Positions 31,976-41,085 are shown, counted from the first letter of the stretch. The stretch: 64,000 nucleotides of DNA from Curtobacterium sp. MCJR17_055 (GCF_003224335.1 NZ_QKLF01000001.1:682001-746000), one strand, 5' to 3'. Notes: a model not told the origin generated them from the letters alone. Translations and numbers: made by a program.

Positions 31976-33434
31976 GATGTGACCTTTCGTTCTTGGTCGA
32001 GGCACGTGCCTCAGGTGGGGTGCTGACGAACCCGAGGACCATCGGCACGAGGACGAAGTAGATGATGTTCTGCTCGATGACTCCGAACGAGGTGACGCCG
32101 GCCTGAGCGCTCCAGAGCACCAGCAGCGCACTCCCGTAGGCGGAGAGCACCGTGCTCGTCCCGAGGCGGAGGGTGTCGCTCAGGCTCAGCAGGAGGGCTG
32201 CGAACGCGCCGGCGAGCACCACCCCGATGAGTCCGAAGCAGAGGTACCCCTCGAACCAGGTCGGCAGGAGCTGGTCCTTCCCGAGGAAGCTGTGGTAAAC
32301 GACGTGGTTGTAGACGGCGGTGCTCGACGCGGTCCTCGCCACGTCGGGCGCTCCTGGGATCGGCGACAGCAAGGACAAGCCGAAGGTGCGGATGCCGAAG
32401 GGGTTCGATGCCTCTATCCAGGGCAGCGCCGCCGCGAGTTGCATCGGCGTCCCGAAGTAGGGGATCACGGACTGGAGCGCCGGGACGATCCCGATGGAGG
32501 GCGCGTCCAACGCCGTCCGACTGACCCAGAGTGTGGCCCGGAGCGTCCCGATGCCGACGAAGAACGTCCCGAGCGCGGCCACTGCGGTGATCATCGGCAC
32601 GGTCTCCAGACGGCGTCCCGACCGGTCGAGGAACACGAACACCACCGCGAAGACCGCGTACGCCACCGTCGCCCGGTTCAACCCGTAGGACGCGAGTCCG
32701 AAGACGAGGACGAGCCCGAGCGGCAGGAGCAGCCACAGCCAGCGTCGGCCTTCCGAGCGACGTCGACGGAGTTCGAGGACGAGGCCGACGAACAGCAGCG
32801 GCCGGAGCACCATGCCGAGGAGCACGACCCCGCTGCTCCCAATCTGGTCGTTGCCCTGGAGCTGCTCGATCGCTCCGGAGAGGAAGCCGACGACGGCGGC
32901 AGGGGTCGGGAAGCGGATGACCATACCGACGCAGCCGACGACGATCAGGACCCACGTCGGGATGCGCGACGGTCGGAGTCGAGCGACCTGACGTCCGGTA
33001 CCGCTGCTCGTCCGGACGCGGACCAGTCCGACGACGAGCCTCACGACGATCGCGGTGGCGAAGAACGTCGATCCGAGGAACAGCACCGTCCGCGAGTCCT
33101 CCACGTTCCCCAGCCGGTAGTGGAACGCCGAACCGTTGCCCACGTACTGGATGATCACCGGCGCGACACAGCCGCGGGCGGCTTCCCAGGCGGTGAAGAG
33201 CGTCAAGCCGTCGAAGCGGACCGGGAGCGTGAGCAGCCTGGAGACCTCGAGCGAGAGGACGACGAGGACCGCGTGCACGACGACGGGGACCGTGAAGGCA
33301 CGCTCGTCACCGTGCCCGAACACCAGGAAGCCGAGGCTGAGCAAGACGGGCACGACGGCTGCTGCGCGCACGAGGTGGTGGACCGCCGCGCGACTGTCGT
33401 CGATCGCTCGGACGACCGCGCTCGCCGTCGTCAT
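31827..33434 (-). CDS. Wzy-like O-antigen/exopolysaccharide polymerase
   Basis: 535 residues in the intact frame. About twelve hydrophobic helices, with large loops (such as WVSRTALDAPSIGIVPALQSV and AVYNHVVYHSFLGKDQLLPTWFEGYLCFGLIGV) typical of the variable Wzy/O-antigen-ligase-like family. The gene lies between flippase and glycosyltransferase genes, and its ATG overlaps the flippase stop (ATGA). It should join repeat units at the outer face. The last 50 or so codons (from RSHREDPHALGHL) overlap the glycosyltransferase gene in another frame and have no membrane character; the functional protein probably ends near residue 485, so an ancestral stop may have been lost. Confidence 0.85.
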   Translation of the reverse strand: MTTASAVVRAIDDSRAAVHHLVRAAAVVPVLLSLGFLVFGHGDERAFTVPVVVHAVLVVLSLEVSRLLTLPVRFDGLTLFTAWEAARGCVAPVIIQYVGNGSAFHYRLGNVEDSRTVLFLGSTFFATAIVVRLVVGLVRVRTSSGTGRQVARLRPSRIPTWVLIVVGCVGMVIRFPTPAAVVGFLSGAIEQLQGNDQIGSSGVVLLGMVLRPLLFVGLVLELRRRRSEGRRWLWLLLPLGLVLVFGLASYGLNRATVAYAVFAVVFVFLDRSGRRLETVPMITAVAALGTFFVGIGTLRATLWVSRTALDAPSIGIVPALQSVIPYFGTPMQLAAALPWIEASNPFGIRTFGLSLLSPIPGAPDVARTASSTAVYNHVVYHSFLGKDQLLPTWFEGYLCFGLIGVVLAGAFAALLLSLSDTLRLGTSTVLSAYGSALLVLWSAQAGVTSFGVIEQNIIYFVLVPMVLGFVSTPPEARASTKNERSHREDPHALGHLRPDRGVPRHPHGRDPRQPAGRRLVGDRCRRDDRAAELPR

Positions 33435-34732
33435 CTCGCAGCCACCGATGCGGACGCCCGCCGAGCACTGCGGCCGCGGAGTCCTGCGAGCCGGACGGCG
33501 ATGCCTGCGACGTGCCCGATGCCGGACGCGAGGACGACCGTGCTCAACGCCCCTCCGAGGGCGACGGTCACCGCCAACGACGCAGCGGTCGCACCGCACG
33601 CGACGAGGTCCGCGAGCACCCAGGTCCGCCAGGCTCGGCGCGCGACGCAGACCTGTCCGACACAGATCAGGACCGCCCGCACCGATGTCACCACCAGGAC
33701 CGCGACCGTCACCGGTACGACCCCCGGGTACCGGTCGATCAGCTCGGGGAAGCCGAGGGTGAGGAACAGGAGCGACACCACCGAGCCGATGGCGCAGAGC
33801 ACTCCCACGACCATGACGAACGACCGAGGGGTCCACCTCCCCGGGGCGTCGGTCCCCTCGACGAAGTGGCGGACAACGACCTTCCCGAGGTACACCGGCG
33901 CGACCGTGATGACGGACGCGAAACGCATCGCGACGCCGTACACCCCCATCGCCACCGCTCCTCCGACCGCACCGACCGCGGCGATGACCATCCAGACCGC
34001 GACCTGCCCGAGCAGATTCGCCGCGATCCCGGACACAGCGCCCTCGCGTGCGCTCGGATCCAGACGGACGGGCGCCTGAGGTCGGCCGATGCCGCAGACC
34101 AGGACCACGATGGCGATCACGAGGTCAGGGATGACCAGTCCTGCGGCTGCAGCGCCGCCGTCGACCAGTGAACCGATGAGGACGGCGGCTGCAGCGCCAC
34201 CGACACCACGGAGCGCATCGACCGCGGCGGCGGCACCGGGACGACCGGAGCCCGCGAGGACACCGACGAGCACCTCCGCCACCGGGACCGCACCGCCGAG
34301 CGCTCCGGCGACGAGTGCCGGTACGAGCCCGTCGGGCGTCGAGGGGTGGGTGAGGGCGATGAAGCCGACGAGCACGACGAGGAAGGACGCGCACGCGTTG
34401 GCGACGAGCACGCCGGCCCGGAGGCGGACCATCGCGCCGACGGCAGCGCACAACCCCGGACCGTCGACACCGTGGGCAGCCGCGGCCGTGTTGGCGGTGA
34501 TGCCGACGGTGCTGCCGACAACGCTCGCTGCTCCGACTACGAGCGTCTGCAACACGGCGAACTCACCGTACTGCTCGGGCCTGACGAGCGTGGCGAACCA
34601 CGCGAGCGCCAGGAACTGCACGCCCCGGCCAGCGATGCCCGGGGCCGCCGAAGCAAGCAGCACGAACACCTGACCGCCCTTCCCTCGTGTGCTCGGGCCG
34701 TACGACGGCCTCCTGAACGACTCCATTCCCAT
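33431..34732 (-). CDS. Wzx-like polysaccharide flippase (MATE/MOP superfamily)
   Basis: 433 residues with about 12 hydrophobic helices. The N-terminus RGVQFLALAWFATLVRPEQYGEFAVLQTLVVGAASVVGSTVGIT matches the first two helices of Polysacc_synt flippases (the L-x-P-E-x-Y-G-x-F/A motif). It should flip lipid-linked repeat units across the membrane for Wzy. It is the first gene of the minus-strand arm wzx-wzy-GT-wzz/kinase. Two ATGs are possible: 34732 and 34726 (MESFRR); the second lies six bases past a possible -10 box, so a leaderless message from the divergent promoter may start there. Confidence 0.88.
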   Translation of the reverse strand: MGMESFRRPSYGPSTRGKGGQVFVLLASAAPGIAGRGVQFLALAWFATLVRPEQYGEFAVLQTLVVGAASVVGSTVGITANTAAAAHGVDGPGLCAAVGAMVRLRAGVLVANACASFLVVLVGFIALTHPSTPDGLVPALVAGALGGAVPVAEVLVGVLAGSGRPGAAAAVDALRGVGGAAAAVLIGSLVDGGAAAAGLVIPDLVIAIVVLVCGIGRPQAPVRLDPSAREGAVSGIAANLLGQVAVWMVIAAVGAVGGAVAMGVYGVAMRFASVITVAPVYLGKVVVRHFVEGTDAPGRWTPRSFVMVVGVLCAIGSVVSLLFLTLGFPELIDRYPGVVPVTVAVLVVTSVRAVLICVGQVCVARRAWRTWVLADLVACGATAASLAVTVALGGALSTVVLASGIGHVAGIAVRLAGLRGRSARRASASVAAR

Positions 34733-34751
34733 AATATACTGTATGTGTATG
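34725..34751. promoter_or_regulatory. Divergent, probably leaderless promoter of the exopolysaccharide locus
   Basis: An AT-rich island, CATAATATACTGTATGTG-like, in otherwise GC-rich sequence. On the plus strand TATACT (34735-34740) lies 8 bases before ATG 34749; on the minus strand TATATT lies 6 bases before ATG 34726. The two -10 boxes overlap, and the core ATACTGTAT is itself a dyad. No ribosome site precedes either gene. Confidence 0.6.
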
Positions 34752-35567
34752 TCGAACTTCTATTCACGGTGCGCTCCGCCCCGCGTTACCGTCGCCATCC
34801 CGACCGTGCGCCTGGACGCCCATCTGGACGCGGCGGTGACCTCCGCCCTCACGCAGACCATCGACGACCTCGAAGTGGTCGTGGCGTTGGACGGCGAGCC
34901 GATCGAGGACGACCGACGATCCTGGATGGCCGACCCTCGCGTCCGGATCCGCACCAGGCCCTCCCGACGGGGTACGGCTGCGACGCTGAACGCCGTCCTC
35001 GGCGCGACGAACACGCCGTTCTTCGCGCGGTTGGACGCAGACGACATCGCTGAACCACATCGTCTCGAGCGACAGATCGCAGCGCTCGACGAGCATCCCG
35101 AGTGGTCCGGCGTCGGATCGGCCGCCACGGTGATCGACGAGAGCGGACGACCGCTGGGACACATCGACGTCCCGACGGAGGACACCGCTCGGCAACTCCT
35201 TCGGCGGAACGTCTTCGTCCACTCGGCGATGGTGCTCCGGCGATCGCCTCTGGAGCGTGTAGGCGGCTACGACCCGGACTGCGTGCGGATGCAGGACTAC
35301 GACCTCTGGCTGCGCCTCAGTGCGACATGCACCCTCGGGAACGTCCCGGAGCGATTGGTGCAGTACCGGGTGCACGACGGCATGCACAGCCGGAGGACCC
35401 CTGCCTTCTCGGCGTCGGCGCGGAAGGTGATCGCCTCGCGTCGTCGACTCGCACGCAGCCTGGGGAAGCCGCTCGTCCTCCAGTTCGCGCACGATACCGG
35501 CTGGACCGCCGGTCAGGTGTTGCGGAATGCGGGTCTCCGCAGACCGCGCTACCTCGTCACCACGTGA
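34749..35567 (+). CDS. GT2-family glycosyltransferase
   Basis: 272 residues from the chosen start. Motifs of a GT-A fold: VTVAIPTVRLDAHLDAAVTSALTQT, LEVVVALDGEP, TPFFARLDADDIAEPHRLERQI (the DxD metal motif LDADD), and RMQDYDLWLRL (acceptor-side ED/QD motif), with the usual C-terminal helices. It transfers a sugar from a nucleotide donor to the growing lipid-linked glycan. ATG 34749 is chosen because it sits just past a -10-like box and no ribosome site exists for 34743 or the farther start at 34689. It is divergent from the flippase gene and followed closely by another glycosyltransferase gene. Confidence 0.9.
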   Translation: MSNFYSRCAPPRVTVAIPTVRLDAHLDAAVTSALTQTIDDLEVVVALDGEPIEDDRRSWMADPRVRIRTRPSRRGTAATLNAVLGATNTPFFARLDADDIAEPHRLERQIAALDEHPEWSGVGSAATVIDESGRPLGHIDVPTEDTARQLLRRNVFVHSAMVLRRSPLERVGGYDPDCVRMQDYDLWLRLSATCTLGNVPERLVQYRVHDGMHSRRTPAFSASARKVIASRRRLARSLGKPLVLQFAHDTGWTAGQVLRNAGLRRPRYLVTT

Positions 35568-35598
35568 CCGATTCCCACCACCCCTTCGGAGGCCCCTC

Positions 35599-36795
35599 AT
35601 GCCCACCCCCCGCTCCGGCACCCTCGTCGTCAAGACGGTCGACGCGACCCTCGACGTCGTGATGCGAGATCAGCTACGCCACCTCACCACGACCTCGTTG
35701 GCACCCGTCACCATGGCTGCCGGCGACACCGGGCGCCTCGATCGCGTCGCTGCGCGGGAGGGCGTGCCAGCCCACGCCCTCGCGCTCGCCCGGGATCCGT
35801 CCCCTACACGTGACCTCCGCGCACTGCTCGAGCTCGTCCGGCTCATGCGACAGCTGCGTCCTGAGACGGTCGTGTACGGCACGCCGAAGGCCACCCTGCT
35901 CGCAGGTGTCGCCGCTCGGCTCACGGGAGTGCCGACTCGCGTACAGGTCCTCCACGGCCTCCGACTCGAAACTGCACACGGCATCTGGCGGCGGCTCCTC
36001 GTCGCGGCGGAGCGTCTGTCCATGACCATGTCGACGCACACCCTTGCGGTCGGTCACGGCCTTCGTCGACGGTGCGGGGAACTCGGACTGCCCACCACCC
36101 GCATCGACGTCGTCGGTGCGGGTTCGGTGGTCGGGACCGACGTCGCCCGTGCGACCGCGATCGCCGACGATGCCGCACTCCGAGCGTCCGTTCGTGGTCG
36201 CTGGGGGCTGCGTGGTGACGAGTTCGTGATCGGCTTCGTGGGGCGCGTCACCCGGGACAAGGGCATCGAGACCCTCGTCCGCGCCGTCGCGGACGTCCGC
36301 GACAGCGGGATCCCGGCCCATCTGGTGCTGATCGGACTGGATGAGGGCGTCGACCTCCTCGACGACGACGTCCGCACGCTGCTGCGCAGTGACTGGGTGA
36401 CCATGACCGGCAACGTGGACGACCCCGCAGAGCAGTACAGCGGATTCGATGTCTTCTGCCTCCCGTCACATCGCGAGGGCCTGCCGACCGTCGTCCTGGA
36501 AGCGTGGGCGACACGCCTCCCCGTGGTGGCGAGCGACTGCACCGGCCTGGCCGATCTGGTGGCGCACGGCCAGACGGGACTCGTCGTTCCGGTCGGCGAC
36601 CGACGAGCGACGGGAGAGGCGCTCAGAGCGGTGGCAACCGACCGATCGCTCCGACGTGCGATCGCGGACGGCGGACATCGTCGTGCCGTCGAGGACTTCG
36701 ACCGGTCCGTGGTCTGGGACGCGTTCACCCGGTACGTCGAGAGGGCTCGATCGGAGCGTCGCGAGTCCCGTCGGGGGCGCCGTCGCCGCCCGTGA
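35599..36795 (+). CDS. Glycosyltransferase, GT4 family
   Basis: 398 residues. N-terminal GT-B domain (VYGTPKATLLAGVAARLTGVPTRVQVLHGLRLE, a WbnK/GT4-like start), then EFVIGFVGRVTRDKGIETLVRAVADV, HLVLIGLDEG and the conserved FCLPSHREGLPTVVLEAWATRLPVVASDCTGLADLV with the E-x7-E motif. It probably adds a later sugar of the repeat unit. Start fixed by GGAGG upstream of MPTPRSG, 31 bp after the preceding glycosyltransferase stop, so the two form a small plus-strand operon ended by a strong hairpin. The last 20 residues are very Arg-rich. Confidence 0.92.
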   Translation: MPTPRSGTLVVKTVDATLDVVMRDQLRHLTTTSLAPVTMAAGDTGRLDRVAAREGVPAHALALARDPSPTRDLRALLELVRLMRQLRPETVVYGTPKATLLAGVAARLTGVPTRVQVLHGLRLETAHGIWRRLLVAAERLSMTMSTHTLAVGHGLRRRCGELGLPTTRIDVVGAGSVVGTDVARATAIADDAALRASVRGRWGLRGDEFVIGFVGRVTRDKGIETLVRAVADVRDSGIPAHLVLIGLDEGVDLLDDDVRTLLRSDWVTMTGNVDDPAEQYSGFDVFCLPSHREGLPTVVLEAWATRLPVVASDCTGLADLVAHGQTGLVVPVGDRRATGEALRAVATDRSLRRAIADGGHRRAVEDFDRSVVWDAFTRYVERARSERRESRRGRRRRP

Positions 36796-36801
36796 CGCAC
36801 G

Positions 36802-36843
36802 ACGGAAGGGGCGGTTCGAGTTCGGTCGAACCGCCCCTTCCGT
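36802..36843. terminator. Bidirectional terminator between convergent polysaccharide genes
   Basis: 18-bp perfect stem (ACGGAAGGGGCGGTTCGA with its complement) and a 6-base loop; 6 bp after the plus-strand glycosyltransferase stop and 48 bp from the minus-strand sugar transferase stop. Confidence 0.92.
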
Positions 36844-36890
36844 TCCACCGGGACGAGGATGGCCTGAGCGACGCAGACCGTGCTGCCGGC

Positions 36891-37613
36891 TCAGACTCCG
36901 ACGAGGTGTCGATCGGTGCCATCGAGCCGATCGTGGTCCCGGTCGGACGGGATGTCGTTCGCATCTGCGGTTGCCTCGAGCACTGCTGCTCGCTTCGCGA
37001 CCACGTCGTCCGTCGCGGCGAGTGCGCAGGGCTCAGCACCGGAGGCACCACGTCGAGCGAGGACTTCCGGCACGGTGCGGAGCAGGACGACGAAGTCGAG
37101 ACCGAGTGAGCGACGTCGGACGTACTCGAGGTCGTACTCGAAGCGTCGGACGTACTCGAGGTCGTTCCGTCCGTTGACCTGCGCGAGCCCGGTGATCCCC
37201 GGCCGGACAGCGTGCCGAAGTCCGTGGCCGTCCTGTGCGTGGTGCTCGATGAACATCGCGAGCATCGGGCGCGGGCCGACGATGCTCATCTCGCCGCAAA
37301 GCACGTTGAGCAGGTTCGGGAGTTCATCCAGGCTCGTCGCGCGCAGGAACGCACCGAGCGGAGTGACACGGAGGTGGTCACTCGCGGTGCCACTGCCGTC
37401 GGTGTCCGGCAGCATGGTCCGGAACTTGAGCATCGAGAAGGTCGACCCATGGAGCCCGGTCCGTCGCTGCCGGAAGAACACCGGTCGACCCTGCACGATG
37501 AGCAGCGCAACGGTCACGATCGCCCACACGGGCGCTGAGAGGACGAGCAGGACCAGTGCCGCGATGACATCGAGGACACGCTTGGTTCGGTCGTACGGAT
37601 GGTTCGGGAGCAT
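36891..37613 (-). CDS. Priming sugar-phosphate transferase (undecaprenyl-phosphate, WbaP/EpsL C-terminal type)
   Basis: 240 residues. One hydrophobic segment (VLDVIAALVLLVLSAPVWAIVTVALL), then the bacterial sugar transferase motifs VFFRQRRTGLHGSTFSMLKFRTM, LRATSLDELPNLLNVLCGEMSIVGPRPML, RPGITGLAQVNGRND and LDFVVLLRTVPEVL. It corresponds to the catalytic half of WbaP-like enzymes that move a hexose-1-phosphate onto undecaprenyl phosphate, the first step of repeat-unit assembly. The C-terminal 40 residues are not conserved in the family. Within it a 22-base direct repeat (37114 and 37144) encodes LEYVRR twice. It follows galE by 43 bp on the minus strand. Confidence 0.94.
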   Translation of the reverse strand: MLPNHPYDRTKRVLDVIAALVLLVLSAPVWAIVTVALLIVQGRPVFFRQRRTGLHGSTFSMLKFRTMLPDTDGSGTASDHLRVTPLGAFLRATSLDELPNLLNVLCGEMSIVGPRPMLAMFIEHHAQDGHGLRHAVRPGITGLAQVNGRNDLEYVRRFEYDLEYVRRRSLGLDFVVLLRTVPEVLARRGASGAEPCALAATDDVVAKRAAVLEATADANDIPSDRDHDRLDGTDRHLVGV

Positions 37614-37656
37614 CGGATTCCTTCCGGGATGAACAGCGAGTACGGCGCGGGCTCGG

Positions 37657-38661
37657 TCAACCGGCCGATCGAGCCGAGGTGGCGGTCAGGGAAGCGGACC
37701 ACGCACTCGTGACCGCGTCGACGACGTCGTGGCGGGCCCGCCAACCGAGGAGTTGACGAGCGCGTGAAGGATCAGCCACGACGGTCACGGGGTCACCAGC
37801 GCGCGGCGGGAAGGCCTCGATGGCCGCCGGACGTGCGGCGCAAGCCGACACCGCCTGCACGATCTCCAGCACCGAGGTCCCACGGCCCGTTCCGAGGTTG
37901 AGCGCGGTGTGCCCGGCGTCCGCTCCGCAGAGGTGTTCGAGCGCGGCGACGTGTGCATCCGCGAGATCGACGACGTGGATGTAGTCGCGGACGCAGGAAC
38001 CGTCCTGCGTCGGGTGGTCGACCCCGAAGACCGGCACCGGGCACCCCTCCCGCACCGCGCGCATGACGATCGGGACGAGATTCGCTTCCGTTCGGTCGCG
38101 CAGTTGCGGCCATCCCGTCCCCGCGACGTTGAAGTAGCGCAAGCTGATCCCCCGCAGTCCCCACGCATGGGCCGCGTTGGCGAGCATCCACTCCCCGACG
38201 AGCTTCGACTGCCCGTAGGGGTTGACCGGCGCGCAGGGATGGTCTTCACGCACCTGTCCACCGGACACCTCGCCGTACACCGCAGCCGACGAGGAGAAGA
38301 CCATCGCGCGGACGCCGCGGTCCTCCATCGCTGCCAAGAGGTTGGTCAAGCCACCGATGTTGCGATCGAAGTACCAGGTGGGGCGGTCAACGGATTCTCC
38401 GACCTGCTTCATGGCCGCGAGGTGCACGACACTTCCGACACCATGAGTTCGGATGGTCGCGTCGAGGCGAGCTCGTGCGTGGACGGAAGCGAGGTCGAGA
38501 TGAACGAAGGGGACGTCGTCGACACGTTCCAGTTCTCCGGTGGAGAGGTCGTCGACCACGACGACCTCGCGACCGGCGTCCACGAGGAGCCGGACCACAT
38601 GGGACCCGATGTAGCCCGCACCGCCCGTGACCAGCACCGCAGGATGACGTGGTGAAAACAT
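37657..38661 (-). CDS. galE: UDP-glucose 4-epimerase, GalE family
   Basis: 334 residues. NAD-binding VLVTGGAGYIGSHV, catalytic Ser in MVFSSSAAVYGE, Tyr/Lys in NPYGQSKLVGEWML, and substrate motifs RYFNVAGTG and GSCVRDYIHVVDLADAHVAAL, all in order and at family length. It interconverts UDP-glucose and UDP-galactose and would supply the donor for galactose in the polysaccharide. The ATG is preceded by an AT-rich gap of 5 bp after the acyltransferase gene stop, so the genes are coupled in transcription. Close paralogues act on UDP-GlcNAc; this cannot be excluded. Confidence 0.93.
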   Translation of the reverse strand: MFSPRHPAVLVTGGAGYIGSHVVRLLVDAGREVVVVDDLSTGELERVDDVPFVHLDLASVHARARLDATIRTHGVGSVVHLAAMKQVGESVDRPTWYFDRNIGGLTNLLAAMEDRGVRAMVFSSSAAVYGEVSGGQVREDHPCAPVNPYGQSKLVGEWMLANAAHAWGLRGISLRYFNVAGTGWPQLRDRTEANLVPIVMRAVREGCPVPVFGVDHPTQDGSCVRDYIHVVDLADAHVAALEHLCGADAGHTALNLGTGRGTSVLEIVQAVSACAARPAAIEAFPPRAGDPVTVVADPSRARQLLGWRARHDVVDAVTSAWSASLTATSARSAG

Positions 38662-38666
38662 GATGT

Positions 38667-40676
38667 TCAAAATATCACAGCCGAAATATGGCTGCGAGTT
38701 GCTCTCGAACGGGCCCGCCGAGTTCGCGCAGCAACAGCGGTGAGGTGGGACCGGTCGCGGTACACGAGCACGTTCCAGAGCACCGGGGAGCAAGAGTGGG
38801 AGCACAGCGCCGGCACGGGATCGATGACCGTCACCGATGGCGCGAGGCCGCTGACCCACCGACGGACGTCGGCGTCGAGCAGCACCCCGCTGGGATGCGC
38901 ACATCGATCCACCGCCTCGAGGTGGCTCGCGAGACACTCGTTCGGATCGGACGGCCACGACGGGGTGTCCTGTACGAAGACGACCCGCGTGCCGGGCCGC
39001 AGGGCGGCCAGGGATCGCCGGACTCCGTCTCGCCAAACGCGCTCGAAGGGGCCGTCGCCCACCTGTCGCCCCCGGTAGAGCGCCGTCGCCTCTCCGACCA
39101 CGACGACCTCCGGATGTTCTGCGCGGATGCTCGCGAGCGTTTCGCGCCGCCACGCATCGCACTCCCGGTACTCCCGACCGAGTTGCGGGTTGACCACACG
39201 GATGTCCGCGAACGGGCAGGCAGCCCGACCATGGACGGTCAGACCCACCCGTGCGTCCCTCGCAGCACGTCGTACGACATCTGCCCACTGCATCGCGTGG
39301 CTGTCCCCGACGAGCGCGACACGACGGGTTCGTCTCGGCTCGATCACACACGGCTCGGCGGGTGGGTCGAGCAGGTTCGCCACGCAGTGGGCCGAGTACG
39401 GGAAGGGCAGGTCGCGAAGCGCATCGGTGAGCGCCGGGGTGACGTTCGCCGGGACGACGTCGGGGGCGCTCGGTCTCGGAGCGATGCGCGCAGCGTCAGG
39501 GCCGGCCACCCGCACGTCCGACGAGGTGCGAGCCGACACGGCGACCGCACTCGGTACGACGAGCGTGGCGACCGCCGCCACGGCGAGCAGGCTCGTCGTC
39601 CGAGGACGGCAGCGCTCGAGGAATCGACGAGCGCGCCGCTCCAGGACTGCAGCACTCCCCAGACCGACGGAGACCGTCGCGACCAGGAGCACGAGGCGGA
39701 ACGGCCAGGGTGTGGGTGCTCCGCGGACGAGGACCGGAAGGGCGAGGAGCGGCCAGTGCCACAGGTAGATCGAGTACGAAGCATCACCGAGCACCACCAT
39801 CGGCCGTGTACTGAGCAGACGCCGCACCACGTCGAACCGAGCCGAGGTGCCCGGGAGCAGGAGGGTCATGGTCCCCAGCACCGGGAGGAGCGTCAGCAGG
39901 CCGGGTTGCACGGTCTCCGGCCCGGCGAGGGCCACACCGGCGGCGACGAGGAGCAGACCGGCGACACGCACCACCGCGGTGACGGCGGGGGCGAACGCGA
40001 ACGCGGGGCCCACAGCGAGCAGCGCACCCGCCAAAAACTCCCAAGCACGGCTGGGCAGCATGAAGAAGGCGAACGGTTCCGCCACTGCTCGGGCCATCGG
40101 AACGCTCGCGAGTGAGACGACGAGTCCGAACCCTGTGACCCAGATCGCACCGCGCCGCTCCGCGAACCGCAGTGCCAGAACCAGCACCACTGGCCAAACG
40201 GCGTAGAACTGCACCTCGAGCCCGAGTGACCAGAACTGCCGGAATGCGCTCACCGTGTCGTCTTGCAGGTAGTCGACACCGCGGACCGCGAGGAGGAGGT
40301 TCTCGTAGCCGAACACGGCCGCGGTCGCTTCAGGGACCAACTGCGGACGCGCCAGCGGCGAAGCCGCCAGGAGCGCGACGACGAAGGTCGACAGGGCGAC
40401 CACGACGGCCGTCGGAGCGAGGCGTGAGAAGCGTGCCCGGGTGAACGCCACCAGATCGATCGCACCGGAACGGCGATGCTCGGCGAGCAACATGGTCGTG
40501 ACCACGTACCCGGAGAGCACGAGGAACACGTCCACGCCGAGGAAGCCGCCGTCCAGTCCTGGCACGTCCGCGTGGAAGGCGAGCACGAGGGCAGCGGCGA
40601 CGGCTCGGACGCCCTGGAGCTCGGGACGAGTGCTGCGTCGGCGTCGAAGCGGATCGGCTGTCAGATGCAGGAACAC
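38667..40676 (-). CDS. OafA-like acyltransferase with C-terminal SGNH domain
   Basis: 669 residues. N-terminal acyltransferase_3 domain: ELQGVRAVAAALVLAFHADVPGLDGGFLGVDVFLVLSGYVVTTMLL (catalytic His), ten or so helices, YSIYLWHWPLLALPVLV; then a helix and an extracytoplasmic SGNH domain with VALVGDSHAMQW (Ser) and the Asp/His pair in DRSHLTA. Such proteins O-acetylate surface polysaccharides. GTG at 40676 is preferred because a -10-like GATACT lies about 30 bp upstream of it; a longer frame opens at 40742 (22 more residues, unlike the family). It begins the minus-strand acyltransferase-galE-sugar transferase operon. Confidence 0.88.
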   Translation of the reverse strand: MFLHLTADPLRRRRSTRPELQGVRAVAAALVLAFHADVPGLDGGFLGVDVFLVLSGYVVTTMLLAEHRRSGAIDLVAFTRARFSRLAPTAVVVALSTFVVALLAASPLARPQLVPEATAAVFGYENLLLAVRGVDYLQDDTVSAFRQFWSLGLEVQFYAVWPVVLVLALRFAERRGAIWVTGFGLVVSLASVPMARAVAEPFAFFMLPSRAWEFLAGALLAVGPAFAFAPAVTAVVRVAGLLLVAAGVALAGPETVQPGLLTLLPVLGTMTLLLPGTSARFDVVRRLLSTRPMVVLGDASYSIYLWHWPLLALPVLVRGAPTPWPFRLVLLVATVSVGLGSAAVLERRARRFLERCRPRTTSLLAVAAVATLVVPSAVAVSARTSSDVRVAGPDAARIAPRPSAPDVVPANVTPALTDALRDLPFPYSAHCVANLLDPPAEPCVIEPRRTRRVALVGDSHAMQWADVVRRAARDARVGLTVHGRAACPFADIRVVNPQLGREYRECDAWRRETLASIRAEHPEVVVVGEATALYRGRQVGDGPFERVWRDGVRRSLAALRPGTRVVFVQDTPSWPSDPNECLASHLEAVDRCAHPSGVLLDADVRRWVSGLAPSVTVIDPVPALCSHSCSPVLWNVLVYRDRSHLTAVAARTRRARSRATRSHISAVIF

Positions 40677-40799
40677 GAGGACATGATGGCCGATGTGTAA
40701 CTCAAGTATCAGCACACTGGTATTCACGTGGAGAACATGCACAACGAAAGGGGTTCGTCCCGGTCACCTCGCCCGGCATGGTCATCGGACACCCGCGGG

Positions 40800-41085
40800 A
40801 GCATCTCGCGGGCACGCCGATCCAACCGCCCGTAACCCGGCGGACGAGCCGCGTGTAGCCCTCGAGGATGTGCCCGCCGGCAATGACGCTCAGCGGACTC
40901 GTCGCGTCGAACCGGTTTCGGGCCATGCGAACGCCGTCACGGGCGTTCCTGGTCGGGTCGGTACGCCAGAGCGGATTGGTCGAATCCGCCAGCCGACGGA
41001 GGTTCCGGCCGGTGCCGTGCACTATCGTCAGCTCGGTCACCCTGCGGTAGGGCCAGCCGTACTGGCCGGAGCAGAACTGCACGAC
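40800..41085 (-). pseudogene. Decayed fragment of an alpha/beta hydrolase gene (copy of the domain at 42560-42965)
   Basis: Reading minus-strand frames gives SVVQFCSGQYGWPYRRVTELTIVHGTG, STNPLWRTDPTR and RNRFDATSPLSVIAGGHILEG. These match the intact hydrolase (SVVQFCSGPYGWPYRKVTELTILHDTG, ATNPLWAYRPDE, RDRFDATSPLSVVAGGHILED) at both protein and DNA level. The part with the nucleophile Ser and the part with the catalytic His are missing and no start context is present, so it is not functional. It sits between the polysaccharide locus and the sugar-uptake operon and marks an old duplication and rearrangement. Confidence 0.85.

Noticed and set aside
37114..37165. 22-base direct repeat in the priming sugar transferase, as a possible insertion
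   Set aside because: Protein length between NGRND and the following LD motif is the same as in the family, so nothing has been inserted; the two segments have only become alike.
29596..41085. Genomic island with mobile element remnants
   Set aside because: Locus variability is likely, but I see no transposase, integrase, tRNA or att-like direct repeats at its ends; only the hydrolase fragment hints at rearrangement.
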